Shown: positions 49,204 through 60,718 of the stretch, piece after piece | How positions within the stretch are numbered: the first letter of the stretch is position 1 | How the letters are laid out: every line of letters starts with the position of its first letter | NCBI GenBank assembly: GCA_032158125.1 | Contig: JASKOT010000007.1 | Span: 496,001-560,000, forward strand | Source of the DNA: Papiliotrema nemorosa | Taxonomy: Eukaryota; Basidiomycota; Tremellomycetes; Tremellales; Rhynchogastremaceae | Direction: 5' to 3' | DNA length: 64,000 bases | Program-made: the position numbers and the translations under genes | Notes under the pieces: generated by a model | Database searches by the model: none | What the model saw: the letters and a program-made list of their open reading frames with translations, nothing else | What the model was told of the DNA's origin: nothing

Positions 49204-51510
49204 ATGCCGCGCGATATTGGGCTAGCGCACGCGCAAAAATTGATCCGAAACTGTCAAATGTTTATCGCCTGGAATGTCGTAGCCGACTTAGCTGTGCGTA
49301 GCGGATTAAGTCTAGACTGACCTTCAGTGGCTTGAAATGACGCTGCCATTTGAGCAGGTATTCGATCTCGCTTATTTCGGCCCTTTGAAAGAAGCATTAG
49401 GTTCGCCAGGGTATAGCGAACATGCAAAATTGAACATGGCCGCCTTCAATATCTTCGGGCTTATCATCCAAGACTCCGACAATACAGTATCAGGAGTAAA
49501 AGACCAGACGCGATTTGACCGAACTTTGCTGCCTAACGGTCAAATTTGCCTTCATGAGTTACCATCTTATCCGGTGCACGATGATGTAAGTTTACTGTTG
49601 AGCACGTGTACTTCACTGACGCTCAGAACGCGGATTGTCTAGCCACCAAAATGTTGGCGTCCCTTTTCGTTTACGACTTCGTCAAAAGCTTGCAAAACAG
49701 CGAACGAGTATACGAAAATAACATGTGAGTTTGCTGGTCCATCTGTCCTGACTTTGCAGATCTGGTGGCAACGCCTATGCAAACAGCTCCTATCCACCTC
49801 GTAACTTCATAAACTCCTCTTCTTGCGAAATAGCCCCGAAGTCAGCAATCAAAAAACGTGCGGGTCCTAAGGCAAAGGGAGCGATATGGAGAACAAAGTT
49901 GTATGAGGGTATACCGCCGATGGGCTATATCGAAAGATCGCGATTACCGCAAATCGATTCGCTGGCATTTTCGAACGGTATCGTTATTGTGGGTGCTTTG
50001 GCGAATAGAAAACACGCTCCAGCGTTTGCGCGAATCGTCACATCGTATATTCAGCTTATGGGTTGGAATCGAGACGCACAAGAATTGCCCAAAATAATCG
50101 GCGTCATTTCCACAGAGAATGTGGTTGTATTGGGGTTGAATTGCGTTTCATCCGATCGGGAGCTAATACTCATTCAAGAGACGAGTAAGTCTGCGCGATT
50201 GGTCTCTGTTCTGGGCCTAACGATCTTGCAGTTGAAAAGAACCTTCCGAAAATTCTACAATCTATGTCAGGTCTTTATCCGAATCAAAGGCGAATTAGCG
50301 ATGCATCGGTTTATTGGACGCGAAATTTCCGCGTGAAGGACATCGAAGTAAAGAATGCGCTGGGAACGGTTTGGAAAAGGAGGGCTATCGAGTTACAACA
50401 ATCCGCGCCCAAATACCATACTTCCGTGAGGAAGTATTCGGATACACCTTCGGAAATGGCAAATTATCCAACCTTCAACGGTGGTTATCTTATTCCGGAA
50501 AAGGATCTGACATACATCATCTTTGGAAATCATTTACGAGATTTTGGTGTCAATCAGAAAGACCAACCAATCGGCCTGCCGTTACCAAAGGTGCAGTCTC
50601 ATTTTGCTGGATGGAAGCCACAAACCAATCATATTACCGATCGATTGGGGTTCCAAGGGCTAAACACCCGCCGATCCTATGCAGCCAACCTAGCAAATGC
50701 CGCCGCCGGGTTTAGACCTATTTTCTACAGCGACATTACGGGAATCTGGCACTTGGATACTTTCGGCTGGTATGCCAAAGCTGGAGGAGGTTTGGCGAGA
50801 TTATTGACGGGCAATCCCGATTTGATCGAAGAACCGCCAATCCCTATCAGACAAATGGCAAGATCCATGTTCGAGACGGGACTGTCAATAGCGAGCATTT
50901 TGTGAGTGTTCAAGCTATCGTGCTCTGGTCTACACCTGACGAACAGGCTATTCCCAGATATTGTTGTCACAAATGATCGAAAGAAAGGGGAAGGCGATTA
51001 TGTTCATGCGGATATCGGCTCCCGCGGAGGGGTTTTGGGTGGCCTGAAACCGTCGAGTGATTTCGGGCCACTCCCACCGTGGTTTTTCAATGATCTTCCC
51101 AACTTTGCCCAATTACCCGAAGTTTCACAGGCTATCGTCAAAGCGCAATTGACTGGAAAAGGTGACATTCAGCATTCCTTCTTTGCGTTTTCACGTGATT
51201 TCCTCGGTCTAGTCCTAAAAGAACCTGGGAATGAGGAACTAGTAAGTAGCCACTCCCCCAAAAGGCCAACCGTACTGACATTAGGCTTACCAAGTACTCT
51301 TACGCCTTCAATCCGTCAATGCTGAGCAATTTTGCGAGCAGCTGTTTATCGATGAAGGAGAAAAGGCAATCGCGGTCAGTGCAATGAGTGGTAGTATGCC
51401 ACCAAGCTTACGAGCAGATTGGCATTATAAGGAATGCAAGAAACACGGCACAAAAAAAGGTGAACGAACACATTGCCTCAGGCGCATTCCAATTGCCGGA
51501 TCCTGTGTGA
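49204..51510 (+). CDS. Large orphan protein (672 aa), island core gene
   Basis: Eight exons close in frame: 49204-49293, 49328-49585, 49627-49724, 49760-50184, 50232-50901, 50947-51241, 51285-51374, 51418-51510. Introns are 34-47 nt with GTGAG/GTAAG donors and CTGAC/CTAAC branch sites. The chain starts MPRDIGLAHAQKLIRNCQMF. It includes EVFDLAYFGPLKEAL-type helical parts, a basic stretch SAIKKRAGPKAKGAIWRTKL, hydrophobic strands (FSNGIVIVGALANRKHAPAF, IIGVISTENVVVLGLNC), RRISDASVYWTRNFRVKDIE, GGYLIPEKDLTYIIFGNHLR and FRPIFYSDITGIWHLDTFGW, and ends GAFQLPDPV. No signal peptide, no membrane span and no catalytic motif known to me. The alternating beta-like segments and lack of motifs would suit a structural protein, but that is speculation. 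The start could lie further upstream. Confidence 0.65.
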
Positions 51511-52790
51511 AAGTGAGAAGCTATGGGGTTGAAATAGGAGTGATGACTATGTGACCGGGTAGATTCGTACGTTTCCGTATATGCATTATGACTGAAAGGG
51601 CTTGCGGCAGAGTATTTTGCTGGTCACACTGTCTATGCTTGGGCAATTTGCCACTCAGAGTTGAGAATGAGACAACTGATTGACAATATAGTACAGCATA
51701 CTTCGGTATCGTATGCATGTTCTTCAGATCACCAGCATGAGAATTGAGACACGGTTACAACGACTCAAAGGCTGGTAGCCTATAAGAGGTACAAGCGCTA
51801 CATACGGCCGAACGTTCTGCGGACATGATTCAGTCACCCAGCAATATACGGGCAGATCATTGAAAAATCGATGGTTCGACAAATTGCCATACGTGCAATT
51901 GGTGAGCTGACGTTGCGTTAGTCAACGCCTGTCGTATAAAATATGAGCCCTAAGCGTACTCTCCGCCCGACCTAGAGAAGCGTGTGTGTTGGGGGGGAGG
52001 AGGTTTTTCTCGTATAAGGCAGGTAGCAAGCGAGCCAGTCCATACCCAAACGTTGCTGCCCAATGAGGTGTTGAAATCCTCTTACACCATCTGAGCATCA
52101 GCGAATAGTGGCCCTTCGACATTCTTCCACGTAAACCTTATCCATTTGACTCTATTTGAAACGATGCTACCTCGACTAGAAGATAAGTCTTTGCGAATGT
52201 CCCGTAGGCTTGACGGTAGCTCCCAAGCGATTCGGGCTGCCTCAAGACAGGCAGCGGGGGCGATTCCGTTCGACACATCGAAGCTCTGGATTTTGTCTCC
52301 TAGGGAAGTATATCGGCACGTACACGCGGACACGCCTGGAACACTACTTTGTTAGCTCCTGCTCTCAAATCTAGTCTTATTGCCTCGCGTAGCAGAGATG
52401 GCGATAAGTTACAGCGAGCCACCTATTGTATCAACAAGAGGCTATTAGCAGTGTTTACTAAGTGCGTCGTGCACACGATATTATAACCTACAGCTTTTTT
52501 GGCTCGGGATTCGGTCGAGCTGGCAATTGTTTTCGAGGTGTTAACTCTGGTGTGAGCACAAGCAGACCTCGCCCACTAGGGGCAGGGTCATGGTCTCAGG
52601 AAGACAAGGACAACCAGAATCTGCGCTCTGCGCTCGCTGACGATGCCACAGGGGAGAAGTCATGTATAAGTAGCGGGTGACCCGCAAAATCGTGTACCAT
52701 ACAGGATGGACAGGATCAACACTGCCCGCCTGCATGTGGTACGTCGTCGCCGCTTTTCCAGCAATGCCTACTTACTACTGACTCTATGAC
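51511..52790. other. Island intergenic region, 1.3 kb
   Basis: Two adjoining minus-strand frames at 51922-52333 (GIAPAACLEAARIAWELPSS, SNRVKWIRFTWKNVEGPLFA, then a stop after DAQMV and a shifted continuation) look like the worn end of a gene. I cannot extend them into a model. The rest carries no recognised feature. Confidence 0.35.
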
Positions 52791-53479
52791 ATGGATACCC
52801 GACATATTAATGGCCGGGACAACGTCAACGTCAACCTCCTCTCCTCATATGCGCAAATCGGTGTACGTCGCTCTCAAGTGCGGTATCCCAGTGTATCTTG
52901 AATTTGCGCTACTAGTGGGAGGACGGCTAATTTTCAGCCATCATGGTCAGCGATAGTGTTCAGCGCCGAGAGTTACGCGTAGACTATGAATGGTTCTGGC
53001 AAGAAGCAGCCCAAGATGAGCGAAAAGTATTGTTAGACGAGGGATGGGGGAGACGATCGCTCAGGTATATGTGCTAGATTACGTGAATCGTTTTCGAGGA
53101 AACAGGTCATGCGACCCCTACTAGAGTCGTTGGCGAGCAAGACAGTGATATGTTAGCACAGTGAGTATCTGGCAGATATGTTTACATTGGGAGGGTGGGT
53201 GTGAGGGGGTCAGGAGAACGACAGCAGCCGACATCCGCAGGACTTGTCGAGTGTCCATTGCCCGAAGACCCGCCTCGATGTCTATATGACTGATACCTGA
53301 ATGTATGTCAGCTCCCAAACCAGATCTTCCTGTTGCTCTCATTTCCTGCCTTCTTCGATGCTGCCCGCAGAGCTCATCTACTCTCGATTGCAGGCCGAGT
53401 CGATGATCCTTCTGCAAGTGCCTTGGCCTTGATGGAGCAAGGAGCTTACTTCGAGACCGTACACACATCTAACAAATGA
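52791..53479 (+). CDS. Small orphan protein (150 aa)
   Basis: Five exons close in frame: 52791-52860, 52938-53064, 53125-53160, 53228-53279, 53312-53479. The chain starts MDTRHINGRDNVNVNLLSSY and has a charged, Trp-containing middle (RRELRVDYEWFWQEAAQDER). It ends with a 56-codon last exon rich in Phe, Leu and Ala (LPNQIFLLLSFPAFFDAARR, AHLLSIAGRVDDPSASALAL, MEQGAYFETV). The small exons each rest on one junction, so details may be wrong. The last exon and exon 2 look clearly coding. No family recognised. Confidence 0.45.
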
Positions 53480-53825
53480 CCCCCCGATCTGGTGGGAGTG
53501 ACCCTATTTTTACTGAATTCGGCCAGCATGCATCTGCTTCAGAAGTAACAGAAGTAAGTTGTACAACGTATTAAGTCACACCATGATACATGTAAGAGCC
53601 TTTGCATCACTCGTTGCTACATTGTAGACGATTGTCATAATCCTGATGCGTGAAACATCAAAAATGGCGTATCATCTCCGGAGTATATGCCGGAGAATCG
53701 TATAAACATAAATGGTATGTAGCGTTGTTGTAATGTGAAATGGGGCGGGGGGATTTGTAACCTGACGGAGTAAGCAAATAGGTTCAGCGGCACCCCGTGA
53801 ATCTCACTCACAGCATTGTTCCCTC
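53480..53825. other. Convergent 3' regions in the island
   Basis: 346 bp. A GAATAAA-like A/T-rich 3' end is expected for both genes, but no clear signal is seen. A short dyad (ctccggagtatatgccggag) lies at about 53676-53695. Nothing else. Confidence 0.35.
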
Positions 53826-55622
53826 TTATGCCTCGTCGCTTTCCATATCATCGGTCTCACTTTGAAAATCCACAATCTTTTCAACCTCAATGGCGTCGGT
53901 GAGCCAATACTCCATCGGCACAAATGAATCGAGTTGACCATTGTCAAGCCTAGCTTTGACCTTGGCTGTATCAATCGAAGGTATCATGTGTCTCATATAA
54001 TCGACGATCTCCGCCCGAATGGGGACTTCTTTGATAGCTCTGGAGTATCAATAACTCCAAGAGAGGAATCCTGTTTTCGAACTCACAATGACCACACATA
54101 CTCCTCATGTCCCAACCAACAATGACTCGGCGATTGACCATTGGCGGTGAAATGTTTATCCAGACCTCGAACAATATTCCTCAGAGTCATGCTAAGTTGA
54201 AATCTGTCGAATCGAACGCCATTGTCGAAAGCTATTTTTTCTGCGAGTCAGTCCTAAGCGCGCCGCGCTGGCCACGATCTCTCACGTAAAAGTGACCAGA
54301 AACGAGTCCGTTTTCTGGATATTGGACCAGAGTCATTATCCTTTCGGTAACATATGTCCAATTCCTCGTCAAGCGTTGAATAACCAAGCTGATATCCTTC
54401 AGCTACCAGTCATTTTGCCTGACTTACCGAACGAGCAATGTCCGATATCCATTGTTGTAAATCCAACCGCCCTTTTGCGTTACGTAAGATACTGCCACCT
54501 TTCTCGTGCACGTATGACAGATGGGCGCAATCGTCTAATCCCCAAATTCCTGCAAAGACGAAACTTAGCACTACCGATCAGTGATAACACTCTCGGTTAC
54601 ACACTTTTTTCACACGCCTCTTTGGCGGTCTGAGCTCGTTGTTCGTCATTTTTCACGCCGCAGATTTTGGCTCGCCATACTGTGAGTCAGCATTGAGATT
54701 TGCCGGCACCTCACTAAACATGTGACCAATATAGAATAACAACCAGTTACGTGAGACCATTTTGACCAGTTTTGACCCTTGCTCAATTCTTAAAACATCG
54801 CCTTCCGCCCAATTTCGGACTTCGGCTGGGGTAATCTCGAGCATCTGGGGCTTAACACCGCGATATGCGTAGACTCACTTTGAGGGCAGCCGGTAAAGCT
54901 GCAGAAAAGCTTGCAATACGCGCCAATATTGCCGGTCTTGTTTTACGAGGCACCTCTGCTTGTCAGCCCTCAACGCCCGCATACCTACTTTGTGTTTCAT
55001 TGGAAGCACTGGATAGGCTTGTGCTTCCTTTTTGAGAACCGTAACGAGTGAAAGGCAAGAGTTTAGGAAGTTGAAGGTAAACTTTGTGGAGATTGTCTTT
55101 CGTAGGCAGAATACTGCCTTCCATGAGCAAGATTTCGGAAGGGTCAAGTCCCACCTAAATGTACAAGGAGTATCAAACCGATAGGATCCTGCGCCATTCC
55201 CTTGCTTGTGGTGTTACCGTTGCTTGAGTTTGCTATTCGGGGTCCACCAATGATTTCCTTTGACCTTCTGGTATGCGCTTCCCATAGCTTTGCCTGTTCG
55301 CTCATAAAAACACTACAGGTCAACATCTGCCCTACCTGCGGTATGCTCATACCTAACACTGTATTCATCCAAACCTGACGGGGCAAAGAAATCGGCAATT
55401 GCACGCTCAAGACAATCCGCGGCTATTTGCCGAGAGGGGTAATTTGGGGCACCTTCGTGGTAAAAGGGGTTGATATAGCTGGAAAGGGGTTTATAAGATC
55501 GGTAACCTTTAGAGCGGGTTTGAAATTGATCCAAAGCCTCTCGTAATGACCTGCCGTTATAGGATGAAGCGATACCCAAGCGCAACTCACTTTCGTCCAG
55601 TAGTTCCGCCTTTCTCTGTCAT
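53826..55622 (-). CDS. Orphan family protein, copy A (divergent duplicate of 55808-57592)
   Basis: About eleven exons read in frame from MTEKGGTTGRK (ATG 55622) to DDMESDEA (TAA 53826-53828). The first seven were placed as 55591-55622, 55353-55550, 55155-55312, 54989-55117, 54879-54955, 54727-54844 and one starting at 54679. Landmarks: YINPFYH, ERAIADFFAPSGLD, QDPIGLILLVHLG, ITPAEVRNWAEGD, VSRNWLLFYIG, VFAGIWGLDDCAHLSYV, LQQWISDIARS, EEYVWS and an acidic C-terminus. Each has a counterpart at the same place in copy B, which lies head-to-head 185 bp away. Introns (about 35-50 nt) sit at equivalent positions in several places, so the duplication was of genomic DNA. No known domain, signal peptide or membrane span is visible. 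Confidence 0.65.
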
Positions 55623-55807
55623 AACGGGACGACTATTGGCGGTTGGGCTAAAGGGCAAGATGTATGTGTAGCTTGATTCTCATGGCTGCGAGCGGTGAGC
55701 GGTGCTTGTCAAATGCATGACGTGGCGTTATCGGCCGCGCCGGTCAATGCTTGCTCGATGTGCCTTCCATCGCTCCTCTCCATCTACTTCTCAGCATATT
55801 GAAGAGC
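55623..55807. promoter_or_regulatory. Bidirectional promoter of the duplicated orphan pair
   Basis: 185 bp between head-to-head paralogues. GC-rich in its right part (ggcgttatcggccgcgccgg at 55724-55743). It may also hold a short 5' exon of copy B. Confidence 0.4.
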
Positions 55808-57592
55808 ATGCCAAAGATCACGGATCATACACAGTGGGTATTCAAGCTGCTGCGCACAATGACTATAATGACGTTCAACAGTACCATTGGCGACGCCTTT
55901 CGGCGTCTCGATGATATCAAAGCGTTCTCTAAACTGAACCAAACCCTCGACTTATACCCCAATCCCTTCTATAACCCAACAATTCCCAACAATACCAAAA
56001 CCATTCCGCTGCTTTTAGAATTGGATAAAGCCGTGGCAGACTTTTTCTTTCCTTCTGGTATCTCGAAGGACCAGATAAGGTGAGTTTTGACGCTCAGTTA
56101 CAATTGATGATAGGCTATACCTTGATTATCACTCTTCGCGCTCTATTTTTATCGGTCTAAACCCCAGTGACTTTGCCAAACAAGCCGATACAAAACGAAT
56201 AGCGGCTCCTAATCCCCTTGTCATTCTCCTGGCTGTCTTGGGTGAGTCACAATCATGCTCGCTCCGCCCTAATTTGGTAGGCCGTTTCTACCCTCAAATC
56301 AAAACCCTTTCGCTTGTGTACAAAACTTACACATTGCGGAGAAATGATGGAGCATATCCTATATTGCCAAAGTCGGCTTATGAAGACATTCTAGCTCAAA
56401 ACCAAAGACCGAATGGTAGGTGTGGGCTTTCGGAGGCTAAGCTCATGAGTAGAGAAACAAGACCGAAGAAACTTCGTGTCTGATAAACGGGTCGAGGCGG
56501 GTAAGCGCGACCAAATGACGCTTACTACTGCCAAGGACGTTTTCGCTGTGAGTTGGACGATTTACGTTCATTCCCGCTCATTGTAGTACATTGGCTATAC
56601 TCCGGCGCGAGTGGTAAGCGATGCCGCCCGGCATTGCTTGGCGACATTCGATAAACGCGGAAAGAAGGGAAAGAAAGTGTCTGGACGATACGTGGACTAT
56701 TATCTGGGCTTTCAAATAAGTGAGTTAGTATTCTCTCTAAACCTGAGCTTGTCGTTTATTCTCCAGATTTGAAGACAAGATACGGATACGTTATTGAACC
56801 GGCTCAAATCACCCGAAATGATGGTCGAAAACCATTTGAAGCTAGTAAGTACAGTGTACTGGGTATCATTTTGACGCGCCAGTTTGGTTGAATGTGTTCG
56901 ATGGAACATATACGATCGACCACAACATGGCTTTAAGCCATAAGATCAAACGCGATTCGAGTCTACTTTACTACGACCACGAGAAAATTACCCTCCAAGA
57001 AATCGTCTCCCATGTAGCTTCAAAGGTGAAGCCTCAATCTCAAGGTCGAAGACTAATTTCTGTAGTTTTTTGGGGCCACCTCTTTCGTGGCGGAAGCGGA
57101 TTTGTATATCCCCAATAATGTTACGGCTAGCAAAAAGGAACGACAGACTTTCATTGCGAGAATCCGTGAGTCACCGCACTCGTCACCGCTGATTGCCAGA
57201 GGAGGAATATGCTTCCCGAGGAAAACATATGACACTTCCCAAATTGGGAAAAGTCATCGCGGAAGCGTATAGATCGGTGGAAGCATATTTGGAACAAAAG
57301 GGCTTATCGCGCGAGGATCTTTCGCTCGGATACTACGAGCATTTGTGGCACGAGTGAGTATGCCCCGTTGCCCATCGCGAGCGCCTTAACTAACATCAGA
57401 TATCTTGCAATTGCCGTTCCCGGCAAAAGCGCACAGGATATTTCCCATGCATCCAAATTGCCAATGGTAATAGTCGATCGGTATCTGAGGTCCGATCGAC
57501 AAAAGTTTTCGGTACGATTGGTCGACCATTGGAACTTCAAACCCGACAAGATTATCGAAGACGAAGATGATTCTGATCCGTTTGACAGCTAG
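55808..57592 (+). CDS. Orphan family protein, copy B (divergent duplicate of 53826-55622)
   Basis: Ten or so exons read in frame to TAG 57590-57592, about 490 aa. Landmarks matching copy A: YPNPFYN, DKAVADFFFPSGIS, APNPLVILLAVLG, YTPARVVSDAARH, VSGRYVDYYLGF, VFDGTYTIDHNMALSHK, LQEIVSHVAS, EHLWHEYLAIAVPGKSAQDI and an acidic end (DEDDSDPFDS). Segments between the landmarks, such as LYLDYHSSRSIFIGLNPSDF and a basic KRGKKGKKVSGRY loop, differ strongly from A, so the copies are old. Junctions such as ATAAG|GTGAGT and TTGG|GTGAGT followed by GGTAG are canonical. The 5' end is uncertain: a short first exon upstream is possible. No known domain recognised. Confidence 0.65.
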
Positions 57593-60500
57593 GTACGTAA
57601 CGCGTGACCACTGGTGTTTTCACAACTGACTTGTGCGCAGCCAGGATGATACCAATTAGCTTTCTTTCCTTCCTTTCCGGGGCATCCGTATTCTACCGGG
57701 ATAATTTCTTTCGTGAATATACCATAAAATTGAGCACCCTTTGTTGTAACAGACGTCCGACTGTTTCTGTTGTCATGCATAGTTTCCTGCGCGATATTAC
57801 AACACAAAACCTTCCGAGCATTCCGGAGACTTCTCAGGATCATTTCCTCAAGGCTCTAGTAACACTGCCAACCAGTCGTCGATCATGACGATGTCTCCCC
57901 ATCCCACTACACGTGGTTCCGGCGCAAAACGTTAGTAGTTATAAGGCCAAGTGAGACAATTGCACCGAATAAAGTATAGAATTCTGGCCCTCCAAGACCG
58001 CCGCGTGTGATACTGCAAGGTCACAGAGAAATGTTTTCCCGGGAGGGCACGAACTGGAGTACAAGTCACCTCACACATGTTCGTCTGTTCAATTGGCTAT
58101 CAACATGTTTTCAATGCGAGAAGAGGCTCCTAATAGCCATCCGAAGTGTCGTAGTCCAGACCTACTTGCAAGGGTCTAGAACACAGAGCACCGGTGAATG
58201 AACGCAAAAGCAAGGAGTAGGGATAGATCTGACCTCCGGTTACATAAGTTGATACATCGAGAATCCACCCCGGGTTTGAGAAATGTATGTTGTTGTCAAC
58301 TACTAGACTACACTGCTCGACTACTTGACTACCCCAAGCAAGGCGACCACTGGACCTATCGAGACTGTAGGCCTCTGACACGAAGCTCGCATCCTGCTGA
58401 ACGACTTCCCTCCTTGACCTTCTTGGGTGGCCTCTCGTCTTCTTTGTCAGTGCTCATTCTCGACCTGGTCGGGACCGCCTACGGTCTCGGCATGGTCGCT
58501 TAGTCGGACCGCTCAGTCGACACACTTCCTTCGTTTTCAGTCCGCATATACTATATAGAAGAAGTACACTGCATGTCCGCTGGGGGGAACACATGTTTAT
58601 TCGTCTGCTGTTTCCTGTGATAGCCGCTCAGTATATGAAAGAAACTGTGCGTGCTTGGCACACCCTCACCTACCAGCGTCTATCTTACGCCAAGCGTGTC
58701 TTTTGCCTCGCGTGAAATCACTGGCACTCCTCAATCGCAGATTTTCTTTCGGTGTGTGCGTTTCCTCAAGCTCTTGATCCAAAGTGTGGCAAGCTCATAT
58801 AGAGCACCTCATTTCGGTGCAGTGTGAGGGAGGCAAGCCCAGCTCAACGTATTGATACGCCTCTCGTGAATGCGGTCTCGCTTGGTCTGCTCGTTGAGGG
58901 GTTCAGGCTCTAATGCCTTCGGATTTCTGTCGAGACATCCGATTATCAATGTCGCCGTAGATTAGCGGACGCCTACAGGGAAACGATTCCTCGAATGCTT
59001 TGCGTGCTGGTGATCAGCGCAGACTGAAGTACAGTGACGGTACCGGATGGCGTGCGTGGTATTGAACAGTCTTTCTGCATGGGATCTCGCACTCTGCACC
59101 GAAAGACTGAGCTGGCTCTGTGTCTCTGAATGCCACGTACTGTACAGATTGAGCCATACCTCCGTCCTTGGATCTAGTCACTTCTTGTCTGGACCTTATA
59201 GGCAGGGTGACGTTGCCGGAAGATCTTAGTCTGTGCTTTCTTTCACAGAGAAGCTGTCGATGCCACAGTAGGGGCTCGACCCGTACGAATACTGAGCTCC
59301 GTGCCGATTCTGTATCTTCACGTTACGCCACACACCAAGTGTAGGGAGCGTAGACTGCGAAAGGGGCATAGCAAGGCCCGCGCGGGTACAAAACAGGAGC
59401 CTCGCGAGACTCACATTTCGAAACTGCCGGCGGTGAGAAGAGCCTTGCTTCCCGTTGACGCAATCGATCAAGTCTGAGATGACAAAGCAGTCTGCTTACT
59501 GTACATACACAGGAACAACAAGGCGGTGTTAAACGAAGACTGTGCATTGAGGTGCCTTCTCTGGACGCTCCATACCCTCGAAGTTCACATCAAATACGTG
59601 TTCGGTTGTAGGAGATGAGTACCTGTCACTGCGCAGTACGGAGTTAGACTGGATGGAGATACCCGTTCGCAGTAGTGCCAAACATATATGTGATCGACCA
59701 ATCTCTGGACAATGAAGACAATGCTCCCGATTGACGCGACCATACAGTCCATGATGGCACAAAGTCGAGGAAAAGATCGTGAGAGCGTATTAGCCACTGC
59801 TTGAACGAACAAACGCCCTGAGGAGCCGGAAAGCGTGGATACAACTCTTCGTCAGCTTTGACATGGGTGACATTCATTATCGCAGGGTAGAGAAGTGTGT
59901 CGCGCTACCCTGATTGGTGCTTGTGACTTTCCATCTGCGGCAGCGAGCTGGGTATCCAATGAATCGACTGAAGTCACGAGCGAGTCTTGGGAAATGCCTG
60001 AAAAGGTCGCTCGTGGCGGGACACCGCGGGTCGCCGCCAGATCAGCAGGAGATTGCGCGGACGAGGAGCTTCGCCTGCAAGGCCCGCATTAGCCTGGATA
60101 CGAGACGCTTAAAGGTGTGGCCCCCTTTTGTAACAGTGAAGGTGTGTATCTTAGGCTATATGCAAGGTGCTAGGCTCCCTCCGAAAGCCCGTCTCGAAAA
60201 GGTTTGGTGGGAGAAGCAACGGATGTGATGTTGCCCAAGCTATAGAGACCGCATGAGGCATATGACGGAGCGGTGTTATGGCATGAGGTCATGTCTTCTT
60301 TATGGTGTATTGCCTTGCTACAGCGCCTACACAGATGGCTGGTACATACCGATAATGAGTTTGCTTGAAGGAAGTTGACATCCTGATAATCCTTGTTTAG
60401 CGATGTCATGCGGGATTGGATTGAGATGGTCACGGCCAATCAGATGTATGGTCACACTCTAAGCCTGGTTTTCATGGAGCTTCAGAGGCGTCTTACTGTA

Positions 60501-60718
60501 TTGGGTCCCATATGAATGCGCTGATCATCTCTCTGTAGTCCGTACTCCTTTTGCTACACCTACATTGCCTTTACAAGTTGCCTCTGTAGGTGTGCATCGG
60601 TCTGCCAGCTCTCGTACGGGGATAGTCGTTGCATCGTGCATACAAGTAATCGAGTCGAAATACAGTACATACAGACGCGCTGAATCGCCAAGAGGACCGA
60701 AATTGATCTGATAAAAGG
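57593..60718. other. Gene-poor stretch, 3.1 kb
   Basis: No frame above about 100 codons, and none with family resemblance or convincing splice structure. I see no reverse transcriptase, integrase or transposase motif, no telomere-type repeat and no tRNA. Base composition looks like that of the core rather than the more A+T-rich island genes. It may be ageing transposon sequence or regulatory/non-coding DNA. Confidence 0.4.

Noticed and set aside
50902..50946. Stop codon at 50902 as the end of the large orphan gene
   Set aside because: A canonical GTGAG...ACAG intron removes it and the frame continues for about 160 codons with the same composition.
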